Assembly (NCBI RefSeq): GCF_017565305.1
Contig: NZ_JAGEKP010000004.1
Coordinates: 124,001-188,000 of the forward strand
Direction of reading: 5' to 3'
DNA from: Leifsonia sp. TF02-11
GTDB taxonomy: Bacteria; Actinomycetota; Actinomycetes; Actinomycetales; Microbacteriaceae
Length of the DNA: 64,000 nt
The translations under genes and the position numbers were made by a program. Positions 1 through 9,664 of this stretch are shown here, in pieces. Within the stretch, counting starts at the first letter, position 1, and each line of letters opens with the position of its first letter. The notes beneath the pieces were generated by a model. The model made no database searches and had not been told where the DNA came from. It saw only the letters and a program-made list of their open reading frames with translations.

Positions 1-972
1 GAGGCGGTCGAGCTCGCGGTCGTCGAGCGAAGCGGGTTCGTGGAGTCGCGGCATGCCGGCTCGGCCGTCGTGCTCGGCCCCGACGGCGCGGTGGCGATCT
101 CGCTCGGCGCTCCGGAGAAGCCGGTGTTCCCGCGCTCGTCGCTCAAACCCTTCCAGGCGGTCGCCGTCATGGGCGCCGGGGTGCACCTGGAGGGCGCGGC
201 CGCGGTCCTGGCGACCGCCAGCCACGCCGGGACCCCCGCGCACATCTCGGTGGTCCGCGGTCTGCTCGCGCAGGCCCAGTTGACGGAGGACGCCCTCCTC
301 TGCCCCGCCGACTGGCCTCTCGACACGTCCGCGCGCGAAGCGGCGATCCGCGATGGCGCCCAGCGCAGCCCGGTGTTCATGAACTGCTCCGGCAAGCACG
401 CCGCGATGCTGCTCGCCTGCCGGGTCAACAACTGGCCGTTCGAAAACTATCTCGACCCGCAGCACCCGCTGCAGCAACACATCCGCGACACGACGGAGCG
501 CCTGACCGGCGAGAAGGTCGTGGCCACCGGAGTGGACGGCTGCGGGGCCCCCGTGCACGCCATGTCGCTCCTCGCGCTCGCGCGGGGCATCCAGCGGATC
601 GGAACGGCCTCCGACGGTTCACCCTTCGCGTTGTTCCGCAACGCCGCCCAGCTGCGGTCCGCCGTGCTCGCCGACGGCTGGGCGATCGACGGGCCGGGGC
701 GAGCCAACACCGTCGTGATCGACGAGCTGGGGATCTTCGCCAAGCTGGGCGCGGAAGGCGTCATGGTCATGGCGGCGCCCGACGGCACCACCGTCGCGCT
801 CAAGATCCTCGACGGCAGCCTGCGGGCCGCCACCATCGTCGCACTGTCGCTGCTGGCGGACGCGGGAGCGCTCGAGCGCGCCGCCATCGAGCGGGTCGCA
901 CCGAAACTCGACCTGGCCGTCCTCGGCCGCGGCGCGCCCGTCGGCGCCATCCGCGCCTCCTACACCCGCTGA
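1..972 (+). CDS. Asparaginase (L-asparaginase II-like family), 5' end cut by window
   Basis: The reading frame is open from the first base and encodes 323 residues to a TGA at 970-972, so the true start lies just upstream of the window. An internal GTG at 40 is not the natural start, because the in-frame residues before it (EAVELAVVERSGFVESRHAG) look like the normal N-terminus of this family. Family members hydrolyse L-asparagine to aspartate and ammonia. Visible conserved stretches are RSSLKPFQA, ATASHAGTP, NCSGKHAAMLLAC and TGVDGCGAPVHAM. The family is distinct from the classical AnsA/AnsB fold. The gene is convergent with the polyamine transporter operon, and a long perfect palindrome lies in the gap. 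Family call is confident; physiological substrate is inferred. Confidence 0.85.
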   Translation, partial: EAVELAVVERSGFVESRHAGSAVVLGPDGAVAISLGAPEKPVFPRSSLKPFQAVAVMGAGVHLEGAAAVLATASHAGTPAHISVVRGLLAQAQLTEDALLCPADWPLDTSAREAAIRDGAQRSPVFMNCSGKHAAMLLACRVNNWPFENYLDPQHPLQQHIRDTTERLTGEKVVATGVDGCGAPVHAMSLLALARGIQRIGTASDGSPFALFRNAAQLRSAVLADGWAIDGPGRANTVVIDELGIFAKLGAEGVMVMAAPDGTTVALKILDGSLRAATIVALSLLADAGALERAAIERVAPKLDLAVLGRGAPVGAIRASYTR

Positions 973-980
973 CCCACGTC

Positions 981-1037
981 GAAGGGCACGTCGTTGTCGC
1001 TTTCGCGCGCGAAAAGCGACAACGACGTGCCCCTCGG
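981..1037. repeat. Intergenic palindrome, family 1, copy 1
   Basis: Perfect 20-bp inverted arms at 984-1003 (GGGCACGTCGTTGTCGCTTT) and 1013-1032, with a 9-nt loop, followed by CCTCG. It lies between two convergent genes. Two related copies occur at 35161-35215 and 59188-59236. It may act as a bidirectional terminator or be a REP-like mobile repeat. Confidence 0.85.
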
Positions 1038-1042
1038 GTTCG

Positions 1043-1867
1043 CTACTGAGTAGAGCGGGCGAGGCGTCGGGCGCGGGCGGCTGCGGTGAGCTGGGCGATC
1101 AGGACCACGAGGATGGTCAGGATGAACACGGCGGACGCGATCACGTTCGCCTGCGCAGGGATGCCGCGCGACGCCGCGATGTAGATGTACATCGGGAACG
1201 TCGTCACCGCGCCGGCGTTGAAGTTCGTGATGATGAAGTCGTCGAAGCTCAGCGAGAACGACAGCAGGGCGGCCGACAGGATGCCCGGCAGCAGCAGCGG
1301 GAACGTGATCCGCCAGAAGACCGCGTTGGGCGACCCGTAGAGATCGCGCCCCGCCTCCTCCAGCGCAGGGTCGAGCGACGCGACGCGCGCCTTCACAGTG
1401 ACCACCACGAAGCTGATGCAGAACATGACGTGGGCGACGATGATCGTCCCGAAGCCCTTGTTCACGCCCAGGCTCAGGAACTGCGCCGCGAGTCCGGCGC
1501 CGAGCACGACCTCCGGGCTGGCCATCGGCAGGAACAGCAGCAGGCTGGTCTGCGAGCGGAACCGGAAGCGGTAGCGCATCAGGGCGATGGCGATCATCGT
1601 CCCGAGGATCGTCGCGATCACGGTCGAGACGATGCCGATGATGATGCTGGCCGCGAAGGCGTCGCAGATGCCGGCCGCGTCGCACACGTTCGTCCAATTG
1701 CGCAGCGTGAACCCGCGCCAGGCGATGTTGTTCTTGATCGCGTCGTTGAACGAGAACACGAACGTGTAGACGATCGGGATCAGCAGGAAGGCCAGGGCCA
1801 GGAAAGCGTAGACGCCCAGTCCCAGTCCGCGGAAGCGGAACCGTGCACGGGGTTCGGTGGTCGTCAC
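1043..1867 (-). CDS. potC: Polyamine ABC transporter permease (PotC-like)
   Basis: 274-residue inner-membrane permease, the second membrane subunit of a spermidine/putrescine importer. The protein is hydrophobic with about six membrane segments. It carries the cytoplasmic EAA loop (EEAGRDLYGSPNAVFWRITF followed by PLLLPGI) that docks on the ATPase. The start is a GTG at 1867 whose last bases form a GTGA overlap with the stop of the upstream permease, which implies translational coupling. It is the last gene of potD-A-B-C. Substrate class rests on homology of the whole operon to PotABCD; the exact polyamine is unknown. The polyamine catabolic genes at 27-35 kb support it. Confidence 0.9.
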   Translation of the reverse strand: MTTTEPRARFRFRGLGLGVYAFLALAFLLIPIVYTFVFSFNDAIKNNIAWRGFTLRNWTNVCDAAGICDAFAASIIIGIVSTVIATILGTMIAIALMRYRFRFRSQTSLLLFLPMASPEVVLGAGLAAQFLSLGVNKGFGTIIVAHVMFCISFVVVTVKARVASLDPALEEAGRDLYGSPNAVFWRITFPLLLPGILSAALLSFSLSFDDFIITNFNAGAVTTFPMYIYIAASRGIPAQANVIASAVFILTILVVLIAQLTAAARARRLARSTQ

Positions 1868-2784
1868 AGCAGGTCCTCCGTCCCGCTCCGCCGCACATAG
1901 AGGCCGACGATGACCAGGATGACCGCCATCAGGATCACCGACATGCTGGCCGCCGTCGGATAGTTCTGCAACACCAGGAAGTTGCTCTCGATGACGTTGC
2001 CCATCATCGACGTGTCGGCGGCACCGAGGAAGTCCTGCGACGCGTTGATGTAGTCGCCCGCCGCCGGGATGAAGGTGAGCAGCGTCCCCGACACGATGCC
2101 GGGCATCGAGAGCGGGATGGTCACCTTGCGGAAAGTCGTCCAGTTGCTCGCGTAGAGGTCCTGACCGGCCTCCAGCAGCCGGGTGTCCAGCCGCTCCAGC
2201 GTGGAGTACAGCGGCAGGGTCATGAACGGGATGAAGTTGTACGTCAGACCGAAGATGACCGAGAACGGCGTACCGGTGATGTGGGCGTCCGGCGGGAGGA
2301 TACTGAGCGCCTTGAGCGAGCTCGCGACCCACGCGTCGTCGCTCAGGATGGACTTCCAGGCGAGCGTGCGCAGCAGGAAGCTGATGAAAAACGGCGCGAT
2401 GACCAGCGTCATCAGCAGGTTCTGCAGCACGGGACGGGCCCGCATCTTCACACCGATGAAATACGCCAGCGGATAACTGATCACGAGCGCCGCCGCGGTG
2501 GCGATCAGCGCGTAGCCGAACGAGCGCAGGATCTGGGGCCAGTACTCGGAGATCGAGTCGGTGTAGTTCTGCCACTGGAACGCGGCCTGGTACTGACCGA
2601 TGTCGCCCTCGGGCACCGGCGCCTGGAACGACGTGATGATGAGCGATACCAGCGGGGTCAGGAAGAACAGCACCAGGTAGAGCACGCCGGGGAGCAGCAG
2701 GACCAGCGCGATCCCGGACTTGCGGCGTACGGCGGGTTCCTGATCCCTCGTCGCGGGAGGCCCGGTGAAGGCGGCGATCGCCAT
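1864..2784 (-). CDS. potB: Polyamine ABC transporter permease (PotB-like)
   Basis: 306-residue permease subunit. The N-terminal 30 residues are cytoplasmic, followed by about six hydrophobic segments. The EAA loop is EAGQDLYASNWTTFRKVTIP. The ATG at 2784 directly abuts the TAG stop of potA (2785-2787) with no spacer, and the gene ends in a GTGA overlap with potC, so all four genes are probably on one transcript. Together with PotC it should form the membrane channel of the importer. Confidence 0.9.
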   Translation of the reverse strand: MAIAAFTGPPATRDQEPAVRRKSGIALVLLLPGVLYLVLFFLTPLVSLIITSFQAPVPEGDIGQYQAAFQWQNYTDSISEYWPQILRSFGYALIATAAALVISYPLAYFIGVKMRARPVLQNLLMTLVIAPFFISFLLRTLAWKSILSDDAWVASSLKALSILPPDAHITGTPFSVIFGLTYNFIPFMTLPLYSTLERLDTRLLEAGQDLYASNWTTFRKVTIPLSMPGIVSGTLLTFIPAAGDYINASQDFLGAADTSMMGNVIESNFLVLQNYPTAASMSVILMAVILVIVGLYVRRSGTEDLL

Positions 2785-3983
<1,199 letters not shown>

Positions 3984-3984
<1 letters not shown>

Positions 3985-5198
3985 CAGGCCCCCAGGATCA
4001 CTTTCTGGAACGCCGCCTGGTACTTCTGCTCCTGCGCCGGCGTGAGGGTGCGGAAGACGTGCACCTTCGAGAGCGTCTCCTCGTCGGGGAAGATCAGCTG
4101 GTTCTCGGCCAGTTGCGGGTCGATCTTCACGGCCGCGTCCTTGGCCCCGTGGACCGGCGTGATGTAGTTGACCCACGCGGCGACCTCCGCCGCGACCTCC
4201 GGCTCGTAGTAATAGTCGATGAGCTTCTCGGCGTTCGCCTTGCGCGGGGAGCCGATCGGGATGACGAAGTTGTCGCTCCAGAGCGTACCGCCGGCCTCGG
4301 GGATGGCGAACTGCCAGTTGTCGCCGGCCTCGGCGTTCAACTGGGTGATGTCGCCGGACCAGCAGATCGCGGCGAGCGTGTCGCCCGACTTCAAGTCGTT
4401 GAGGTACGAGTTGCCCTTGATGTTGCGGATCTGACCGTCGTTGACCTCCTTGGTCAGCGTGTCGATCGCCTTGTTGAAATCGTCGTCGCTGAACTCCTTG
4501 GAGATGTCGACGCCCTGCTGCAGCAGGAGGAGCCCCATCGTGTCGCGCATCTCGCTGAGGACTCCGACCTTGCCCTTGAGGTCGGGCTTCCAGAGGTCCT
4601 CGATCGACTTCAGACCGTTCGGCAGCTTCTCCTTGTTCCAGCAGATGCCGGCGAACCCGCTCTGCCACGGGAGCGACTTCTGCCGCCCCGGGTCGAAGTC
4701 GACGTTCACCAGGTTCGAAGTGAGGTTCTTCTTGTTCGGGATGGCGGCCTGGTCGAACGACTGCACGTAGCCGAGTCGGATCCAGCGTGCGATCATCCAG
4801 TCGGTGAGACAGACCGTGTCGGCGCCGATGTCCTTGCCGAGCGCGAGCTGGTCTTTGACCTTCGCGTAGTAGGTGTTGTTGTCGTCGACGGCGACGTCGT
4901 ACTTGACCTTCAGGCCGGACTGCTTCTGGAACGCCTGCAGCGTCGGGTAGTTGCCGTCCTTGTCCTGGTCGAGGTACGCCTGCCAGTTGGCCCAGGTGAG
5001 GGTCTTGTCGGTGCTCGACTGGTCCTTGGCGGGCGTCGGCTTGCCGGAGGCGCCTCCGGTCGAGCAGGCGGCAAGGGCGAGTGCCGCGGCGCCGGCGGTC
5101 GCACCGGCGAGCAGGCCGCGGCGGGTGAGCTGCGAGGCACGAGCGGATTGCACCAGCTGGCGGATCATCGGGTCGTTCGGGAGTGGCCTGTTCTTCAC
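3984..5198 (-). CDS. potD: Polyamine ABC transporter substrate-binding lipoprotein (PotD-like)
   Basis: 404-residue extracellular binding protein. The N-terminus has a twin-arginine motif (LTRRGLLAG, RR at 26-27) and then a lipobox ending at Cys45 (ALAAC). This suggests Tat export followed by lipid anchoring. The mature part resembles PotD/PotF (TWANWQAYLDQD, then DYYYEPEVAAEVAAWVNYIT). The start chosen is GTG 5198, with a good ribosome site (GAAGGAGC at 5206-5213, 7 nt away); a longer frame to 5309 has no such support. First gene of the operon. Which polyamine it binds cannot be read from sequence. Confidence 0.92.
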
Positions 5199-5567
5199 GT
5201 GCGGAGCTCCTTCGGGTCTATCTGGTGGTGCCGGGAGAGCGGTCCGCCGGGACACTGCGTCGTGCCTCGCGGTGGGTAGATCCTGGCACACCAGCAACGC
5301 GATTCGCACCCATCAGCGACCGAATCGTCCATCTTGAAACATGATCGTCACGAAATCCGCGTCGATTCGTCCGAAAGACGCGGGAAACCGCACACCGCGT
5401 CTCCCGCGCGGATGAGCAGTGAGACGAACTGCCGATATCCGCGCTTGCTCGACACAGAATTTACGGAATCAGCACGATCCTTCACGAATTGCTATCGAAA
5501 TCCTCCGTGAAGGGCGCTAGGGTGTTGTCGAACCATCACGTCGAAGTGCAAGGAGCTGAGGAGCCCC
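5199..5567. promoter_or_regulatory. Divergent intergenic region between potD and ald
   Basis: 369 nt without a credible gene and lower in GC than its surroundings (for example GACACAGAATTTACGGAATC near 5451-5470). It must hold the promoters of both the polyamine operon and ald. A candidate ald promoter is TCGAAA at 5495-5500, a 17-nt spacer, and TAGGGT at 5518-5523. An inverted repeat overlaps it (separate entry). No clear promoter for potD was recognised. Confidence 0.55.
5479..5513. promoter_or_regulatory. Inverted repeat in the ald promoter region (possible operator)
   Basis: Perfect 8-bp arms CCTTCACG (5479-5486) and CGTGAAGG (5506-5513) separated by 19 nt, overlapping the candidate -35 region of ald. 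ald genes in actinobacteria are often controlled by an Lrp/AsnC-type activator, so a regulator site is plausible. The repeat is seen; the function is inferred. Confidence 0.4.
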
Positions 5568-6683
5568 ATGAAGGTCGCGATCCCCCGCGAGATCAAGAAC
5601 AACGAATTCCGCGTGGCGATTACGCCCGCAGGCGTCCACGACCTGGTCGGCGCCGGACACGAGGTCTACGTGGAGACCGGAGCCGGAGTCGGCTCCTCCA
5701 TCCCGGACGACTTCTACACGGCTGCCGGCGCCACCATCCTCCCGGATGCCGCCGCCACCTGGGCCGCCGGCGATCTCATCCTCAAGGTGAAGGAGCCGAT
5801 CGCCTCGGAGTACGGCTACTTCCGCGAGGGGCTGGTGCTGTTCACGTACCTCCACCTCGCCGCCGACGAGGAGCTGACCCGCGCCCTGATCGCGTCGGGC
5901 GTCACCGCCATCGCCTACGAGACCGTGCAGCTGCCCAACCGGGCACTTCCGCTGCTCGCCCCGATGAGCGAGGTGGCCGGTCGACTCGCCCCGATCGTCG
6001 GCGCCAACACCATGCTCAAGCCGAACGGCGGCCCCGGCCTGCTCGTCCCCGGCGTCCCCGGCACCCACCCGGCCGTGGTCACCGTGCTCGGCGGCGGTGT
6101 CGCCGGGACCAACGCCGTCTCCGTGGCGGTCGGCCTCGGCGCCGAGGTCACCGTTCTCGACACCAACATCGCGCGCCTCCGCGAGCTGGACGCGCTCTAC
6201 GCGGGTCGGATCAAGACCATCGCCTCGAACAGCTTCGAGATCGACAAGGCCGTGGTCGCCTCCGACCTGGTCATCGGCTCGGTGCTCGTCCCCGGCGCCA
6301 AGGCGCCGAAGCTGGTCAGCAACGAACTGGTCTCGCGCATGAAGCCGGGCAGCGTGCTCGTCGACATCGCCGTCGACCAGGGTGGCTGCTTCGCCGACTC
6401 GCACCCCACCACCCACGCCGACCCGACCTTCACGGTGCACCAGTCGCTGTTCTACTGCGTGGCGAACATGCCGGGCGCTGTGCCGCACACCTCCACGTAC
6501 GCGCTCACCAATGCGACGCTGCCCTACGCGCGCGCCATCGCCAACAACGGCTGGCAGGCAGCGCTCCGTGCGGACGCGTCGCTGGCCCTCGGCCTCAACG
6601 TGCACGCCGGCCACGTCACCAACCCGGGAGTCGCCGAGGCGCACGGGATCGTGGACGCCGCCGTCGCCGACGCCCTGGTCTGA
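5568..6683 (+). CDS. ald: Alanine dehydrogenase
   Basis: 371 residues, the normal length. Catalyses NAD-dependent interconversion of L-alanine with pyruvate and ammonia in the cytosol. Residues matching the family's active site are Arg15, Lys75 (LKVKEP) and His96 (TYLHL); the Rossmann glycine motif is VLGGGVAGTNA. VDIAVDQGG carries the conserved Asp. The ATG at 5568 follows AAGGAG and GAGGAG ribosome-site options at 5550-5563. It stands alone, divergent from the polyamine operon, and is followed by a strong hairpin terminator. Together with glutamate dehydrogenase elsewhere in the window it suits handling of ammonia released from amino acids and amines. Confidence 0.96.
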   Translation: MKVAIPREIKNNEFRVAITPAGVHDLVGAGHEVYVETGAGVGSSIPDDFYTAAGATILPDAAATWAAGDLILKVKEPIASEYGYFREGLVLFTYLHLAADEELTRALIASGVTAIAYETVQLPNRALPLLAPMSEVAGRLAPIVGANTMLKPNGGPGLLVPGVPGTHPAVVTVLGGGVAGTNAVSVAVGLGAEVTVLDTNIARLRELDALYAGRIKTIASNSFEIDKAVVASDLVIGSVLVPGAKAPKLVSNELVSRMKPGSVLVDIAVDQGGCFADSHPTTHADPTFTVHQSLFYCVANMPGAVPHTSTYALTNATLPYARAIANNGWQAALRADASLALGLNVHAGHVTNPGVAEAHGIVDAAVADALV

Positions 6684-6696
6684 CCGCAGGCGGACG

Positions 6697-6736
6697 AACT
6701 CCCCTGCCGGCCCTTCACGCGGTCGGCAGGGGAGTT
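6697..6736 (+). terminator. Rho-independent terminator after ald
   Basis: Perfect 13-bp stem AACTCCCCTGCCG (6697-6709) with CGGCAGGGGAGTT (6724-6736), a 14-nt loop and a short T run on the plus strand. Placed between convergent genes, so it may also serve the FHA gene on the other strand. Confidence 0.8.
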
Positions 6737-6770
6737 TCCGCGTTTCCGACGCTGGTCCAGGCGGATGCCG

Positions 6771-7355
6771 TCAGCTGACGTCGAACCACTGGTCGCCGAT
6801 GTCGACCCTGGTCCCCCGGCCGACCCGGTACCGCCGGCCCGCCTCGCACTGCCGCGCCACGCCGCCGAGCGGGCGCGCGACCGTGCCGTTGCCCGAGTAG
6901 CGGTCGCAGATCCAGAGGTCGTCGCCCTCCAGCCCGAACTCGAGGTGGGTCTTGGAGACGCTGCGCGCCGGGTCCGAGATCGCGACCAGCTGGTCGACGT
7001 GCTCCCCCGGCTGCGTGATCGGGCGTCGGCCGACCAGGCCGCTGCCGAGCACCTCCACCGTCTCGCCCGTCGAGAAGCTCAGACGGTACACCCGCACCGA
7101 GGCGGCAGGCGGGGCGCACTCGATCGCGACGACGTCGATGGCCTCGGTCGGCGGGAGGCCGTCCTCGTCCACATCGGAGCCGAGGAACCGGCCGGCCACG
7201 GCGGGCTTCGCGAGCGGCGGGACGATCGACGTGTCGGACGGCCGCGAATCGGCAACCTCCGGCGGTCGCACGCGCGACGCCGTCACCGAACTCCCGCAGT
7301 TTCCGCAGAACAGCGTCCCCTCGGAGAGCGCCGCTCCGCACACCCGGCATCTCAT
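6771..7355 (-). CDS. Zinc-ribbon FHA-domain protein
   Basis: 194 residues. The N-terminus has two CxxC knuckles (CRVCG and CGNCG, residues 3-20), a zinc ribbon. After a linker comes an FHA fold (about 85-190) with the expected landmarks GRRP, SVSKTHLEF and SGNGT, the residues that bind phosphothreonine. It is probably a cytosolic reader of kinase products. Start ATG 7355 is fixed by an ATGA overlap with the upstream transglutaminase-like gene. It is the last gene of the eight-gene block that also encodes a Ser/Thr kinase and a PP2C phosphatase, so its ligand may be a substrate of that kinase (inference). Confidence 0.85.
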   Translation of the reverse strand: MRCRVCGAALSEGTLFCGNCGSSVTASRVRPPEVADSRPSDTSIVPPLAKPAVAGRFLGSDVDEDGLPPTEAIDVVAIECAPPAASVRVYRLSFSTGETVEVLGSGLVGRRPITQPGEHVDQLVAISDPARSVSKTHLEFGLEGDDLWICDRYSGNGTVARPLGGVARQCEAGRRYRVGRGTRVDIGDQWFDVS

Positions 7356-9664
7356 CGCCTGTTCGTCCTCTCTCGCGTCCTTCCACGGTAGCCGAGGGAT
7401 CGCAAAGAGACGGCCGCCAGCAGCCGCTTCCACCGCGTGTCGCGGCGATCCAGCTGCGCGCGCAGCTCGTCCACCGCCTTCCACACCGTGTCCGCCTCCG
7501 CCGCCGTCGGAGCGAGCGGACTGAACACCGCGCGGTCGGCCACCTTGGCGAGCGCAGCTGCCCGCGTGCCGCCGATGGTCGACGCGAACTCCACCCGGGT
7601 GGCGGCAGGCGGTGGATCGTAGCCGTGGTCGACGGCCGCGTCGGCGAACTCGCGCCAGCCGCCCACGATCCGGTCCACGGAGGTCCCCGCTGACCGCCGG
7701 AGCGAGCGCCGCCGCCATTTCGCCGCGATGACCGCCAGGAACGGCGCGGCGAGCAGCGCCAGCACCAGCAGGGTCCAGCCGATGGCGATGAGCACCGCCA
7801 GGATGGTCTCCAGGACGGGATCGGGCGTGTGCTGGGGCGAGCTGTCGACCTGCGCCTGCGGCGGCTCCTCGTTCTGCTGCGGGCTTTCGTCGATGGGCGG
7901 CTGCACGTTCGTCTGCGGCCGGGTGATCTCGGTCGGCTGCTCGGGTCGCTTCGGCGGCACCGGGCGAACCGGAGGGGTCGGATCGACCGTCACCCAGCCG
8001 GACGCGGTCTGCACCTCGATCCAGGCCGATGCGTCCGCGCCGAGGAACGTGACAGGTCCGGCCCCCGCGTCCGCGGGAGCGACGAAGCCCACCACGACGC
8101 GCGCGGGGAAGCCGAGCTGGCGCGCCATCAGCGCGGCCGTGACCGCGTACTGCTCCTGGTCGCCCAGCATCGGGACGTTCGTCAGCAGCTCGGTGATGCG
8201 GTCGGCGCCATGACCCGAACGGCTCGGCGGCTCGTTCGGACCGACACCGTGGCTGAGATAGCCGTCGGTCGCGAGACCCTGCAGCGCCGCTGCCAGCTTG
8301 GCGCCGGCGCCGGAGACGCCCGACGTGTACTTCTGGAGGGTCGACTGCAGCTCGTCGGGGATCACGGACGGGCGGGGCACGATGTCGGAGCCCGGCTCGA
8401 CATTCGTCAGCTGCGCGGCCGTGAGCTTCGGGCGTGTCACGGAGTCCGCCACGTACACGTCGCCGTCGCTGAAGGCGGACATGACGGCACCGGTCCCGGT
8501 GACGTCGTTGTAGAAGTAGGCGCCGGAGAGCGTCGAACCGTGGCTGCCGAGGAACTGGATCTGCTCGAGCTGCCCGGTTCCCGGCACCCAGGGCCCCCGA
8601 TAGCCGCGCACGGTGACGGTCAACTCCGTCTGCGTGCCTTTCGTGCCGGACTGGTCGAGCCGGTACGGCAGGCGCGTGAACGCGCCTGAGGCGCTCGTGA
8701 CGGCCGCGCTCCCCACCGAATACGTCACGCCGTCGTAGGTGTCGAGCGTCGCGATCCGGATACGCCGGTCCGCGGGCAGCCCCGAGACGCTGAGCATCGG
8801 CTTCGACGCGGAGCCCGGCTCGAAGAAGGACCGGAAGCCGCTGAGCGGGCTCGGGTACGCCCGTGGGTCGAAGGGCTGCTCGACGGCCGTCCGTACCACC
8901 TGACGGTCGGTCGTCGGCGGCACCAGGACGGTGGCTCCGATCCCGACGACGGCGGCGCCCGCCAGCATGACCGCGGCCCCTGTCGCCGTCAGGACGGCGG
9001 TCGAGCCGCGCTCCCTGCGCGTCTCGACCGTGAGTCCGCTCTGCTCCCGCAGCGTGCGCACCGCGGCCGTGCGCCGGCGCAGGCGCAGGCGGATGTTCCA
9101 GATCAGAAGCAGTGCGAACAGCCCGAGGACCAGCCAGAGCGGTGCCGGCGCGATCGCCGAGCCGAACGCGATCCCCGCGACGAGCACGACCACGGGCGGG
9201 ATGCCCGCCAGCTCCGGGAGGGAGGAGCGCAGAGCGGTCGTGGTGGTGATCGTGCCCGCCAGCAGCACGAGGATGAAGGCCGGCACGAGGAGCGCCTGGT
9301 ACGAACCGACCGGGACCGAGATGGTGACCAGCTGCTTCCACGACAACCACGTTCCCTGGACGAGATCGACGAAGCCCTGCGCCGTCGGCAGCAACCCACC
9401 GGCAGTCGCCTCCCCCGGGACCGCGAGCTGGACTCCCGCACCCAGATAGACCACCGCGATCAGACCGCCGATCACGATGCTGGGCCAGCGGAAGACCGCT
9501 CCGAGCACGGCGATCGCCGAACCGAGCGCGATCGTCACCACGAGCATCGTGACGAACGCCGTCGACTGGTAGACCGGCCAGAACGACCACGCCGCCAGCG
9601 CGACCGCCGCCACCGCGAAACCCACATCGGCGGCGGCCGAGCGCCAAGGCAGCCGCCCGATCAC
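7352..9664 (-). CDS. Transglutaminase-like (TgpA-type) membrane protein lacking the catalytic Cys and His
   Basis: 770 residues. About six hydrophobic segments in the first 200 residues, an extracytoplasmic transglutaminase-like region (about 440-570), a Pro/Gln-rich linker, one more membrane segment near 640-665 and a cytoplasmic tail. This is the layout of the TgpA family found with MoxR and DUF58 genes. The catalytic triad is not intact: the position of the family Cys reads GDQEQY (502-506 is DQEQY), the His of HAW is Ser546 (SAWIEV), while Asp561 (VTVDPTP) is kept. The protein contains no cysteine at all, so it cannot be a thiol transglutaminase or protease. GTG 9664 overlaps the DUF58 stop (GTGA). 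Probably a structural or binding role; function unknown. Confidence 0.85.
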   Translation of the reverse strand: MIGRLPWRSAAADVGFAVAAVALAAWSFWPVYQSTAFVTMLVVTIALGSAIAVLGAVFRWPSIVIGGLIAVVYLGAGVQLAVPGEATAGGLLPTAQGFVDLVQGTWLSWKQLVTISVPVGSYQALLVPAFILVLLAGTITTTTALRSSLPELAGIPPVVVLVAGIAFGSAIAPAPLWLVLGLFALLLIWNIRLRLRRRTAAVRTLREQSGLTVETRRERGSTAVLTATGAAVMLAGAAVVGIGATVLVPPTTDRQVVRTAVEQPFDPRAYPSPLSGFRSFFEPGSASKPMLSVSGLPADRRIRIATLDTYDGVTYSVGSAAVTSASGAFTRLPYRLDQSGTKGTQTELTVTVRGYRGPWVPGTGQLEQIQFLGSHGSTLSGAYFYNDVTGTGAVMSAFSDGDVYVADSVTRPKLTAAQLTNVEPGSDIVPRPSVIPDELQSTLQKYTSGVSGAGAKLAAALQGLATDGYLSHGVGPNEPPSRSGHGADRITELLTNVPMLGDQEQYAVTAALMARQLGFPARVVVGFVAPADAGAGPVTFLGADASAWIEVQTASGWVTVDPTPPVRPVPPKRPEQPTEITRPQTNVQPPIDESPQQNEEPPQAQVDSSPQHTPDPVLETILAVLIAIGWTLLVLALLAAPFLAVIAAKWRRRSLRRSAGTSVDRIVGGWREFADAAVDHGYDPPPAATRVEFASTIGGTRAAALAKVADRAVFSPLAPTAAEADTVWKAVDELRAQLDRRDTRWKRLLAAVSLRSLGYRGRTRERTNRR

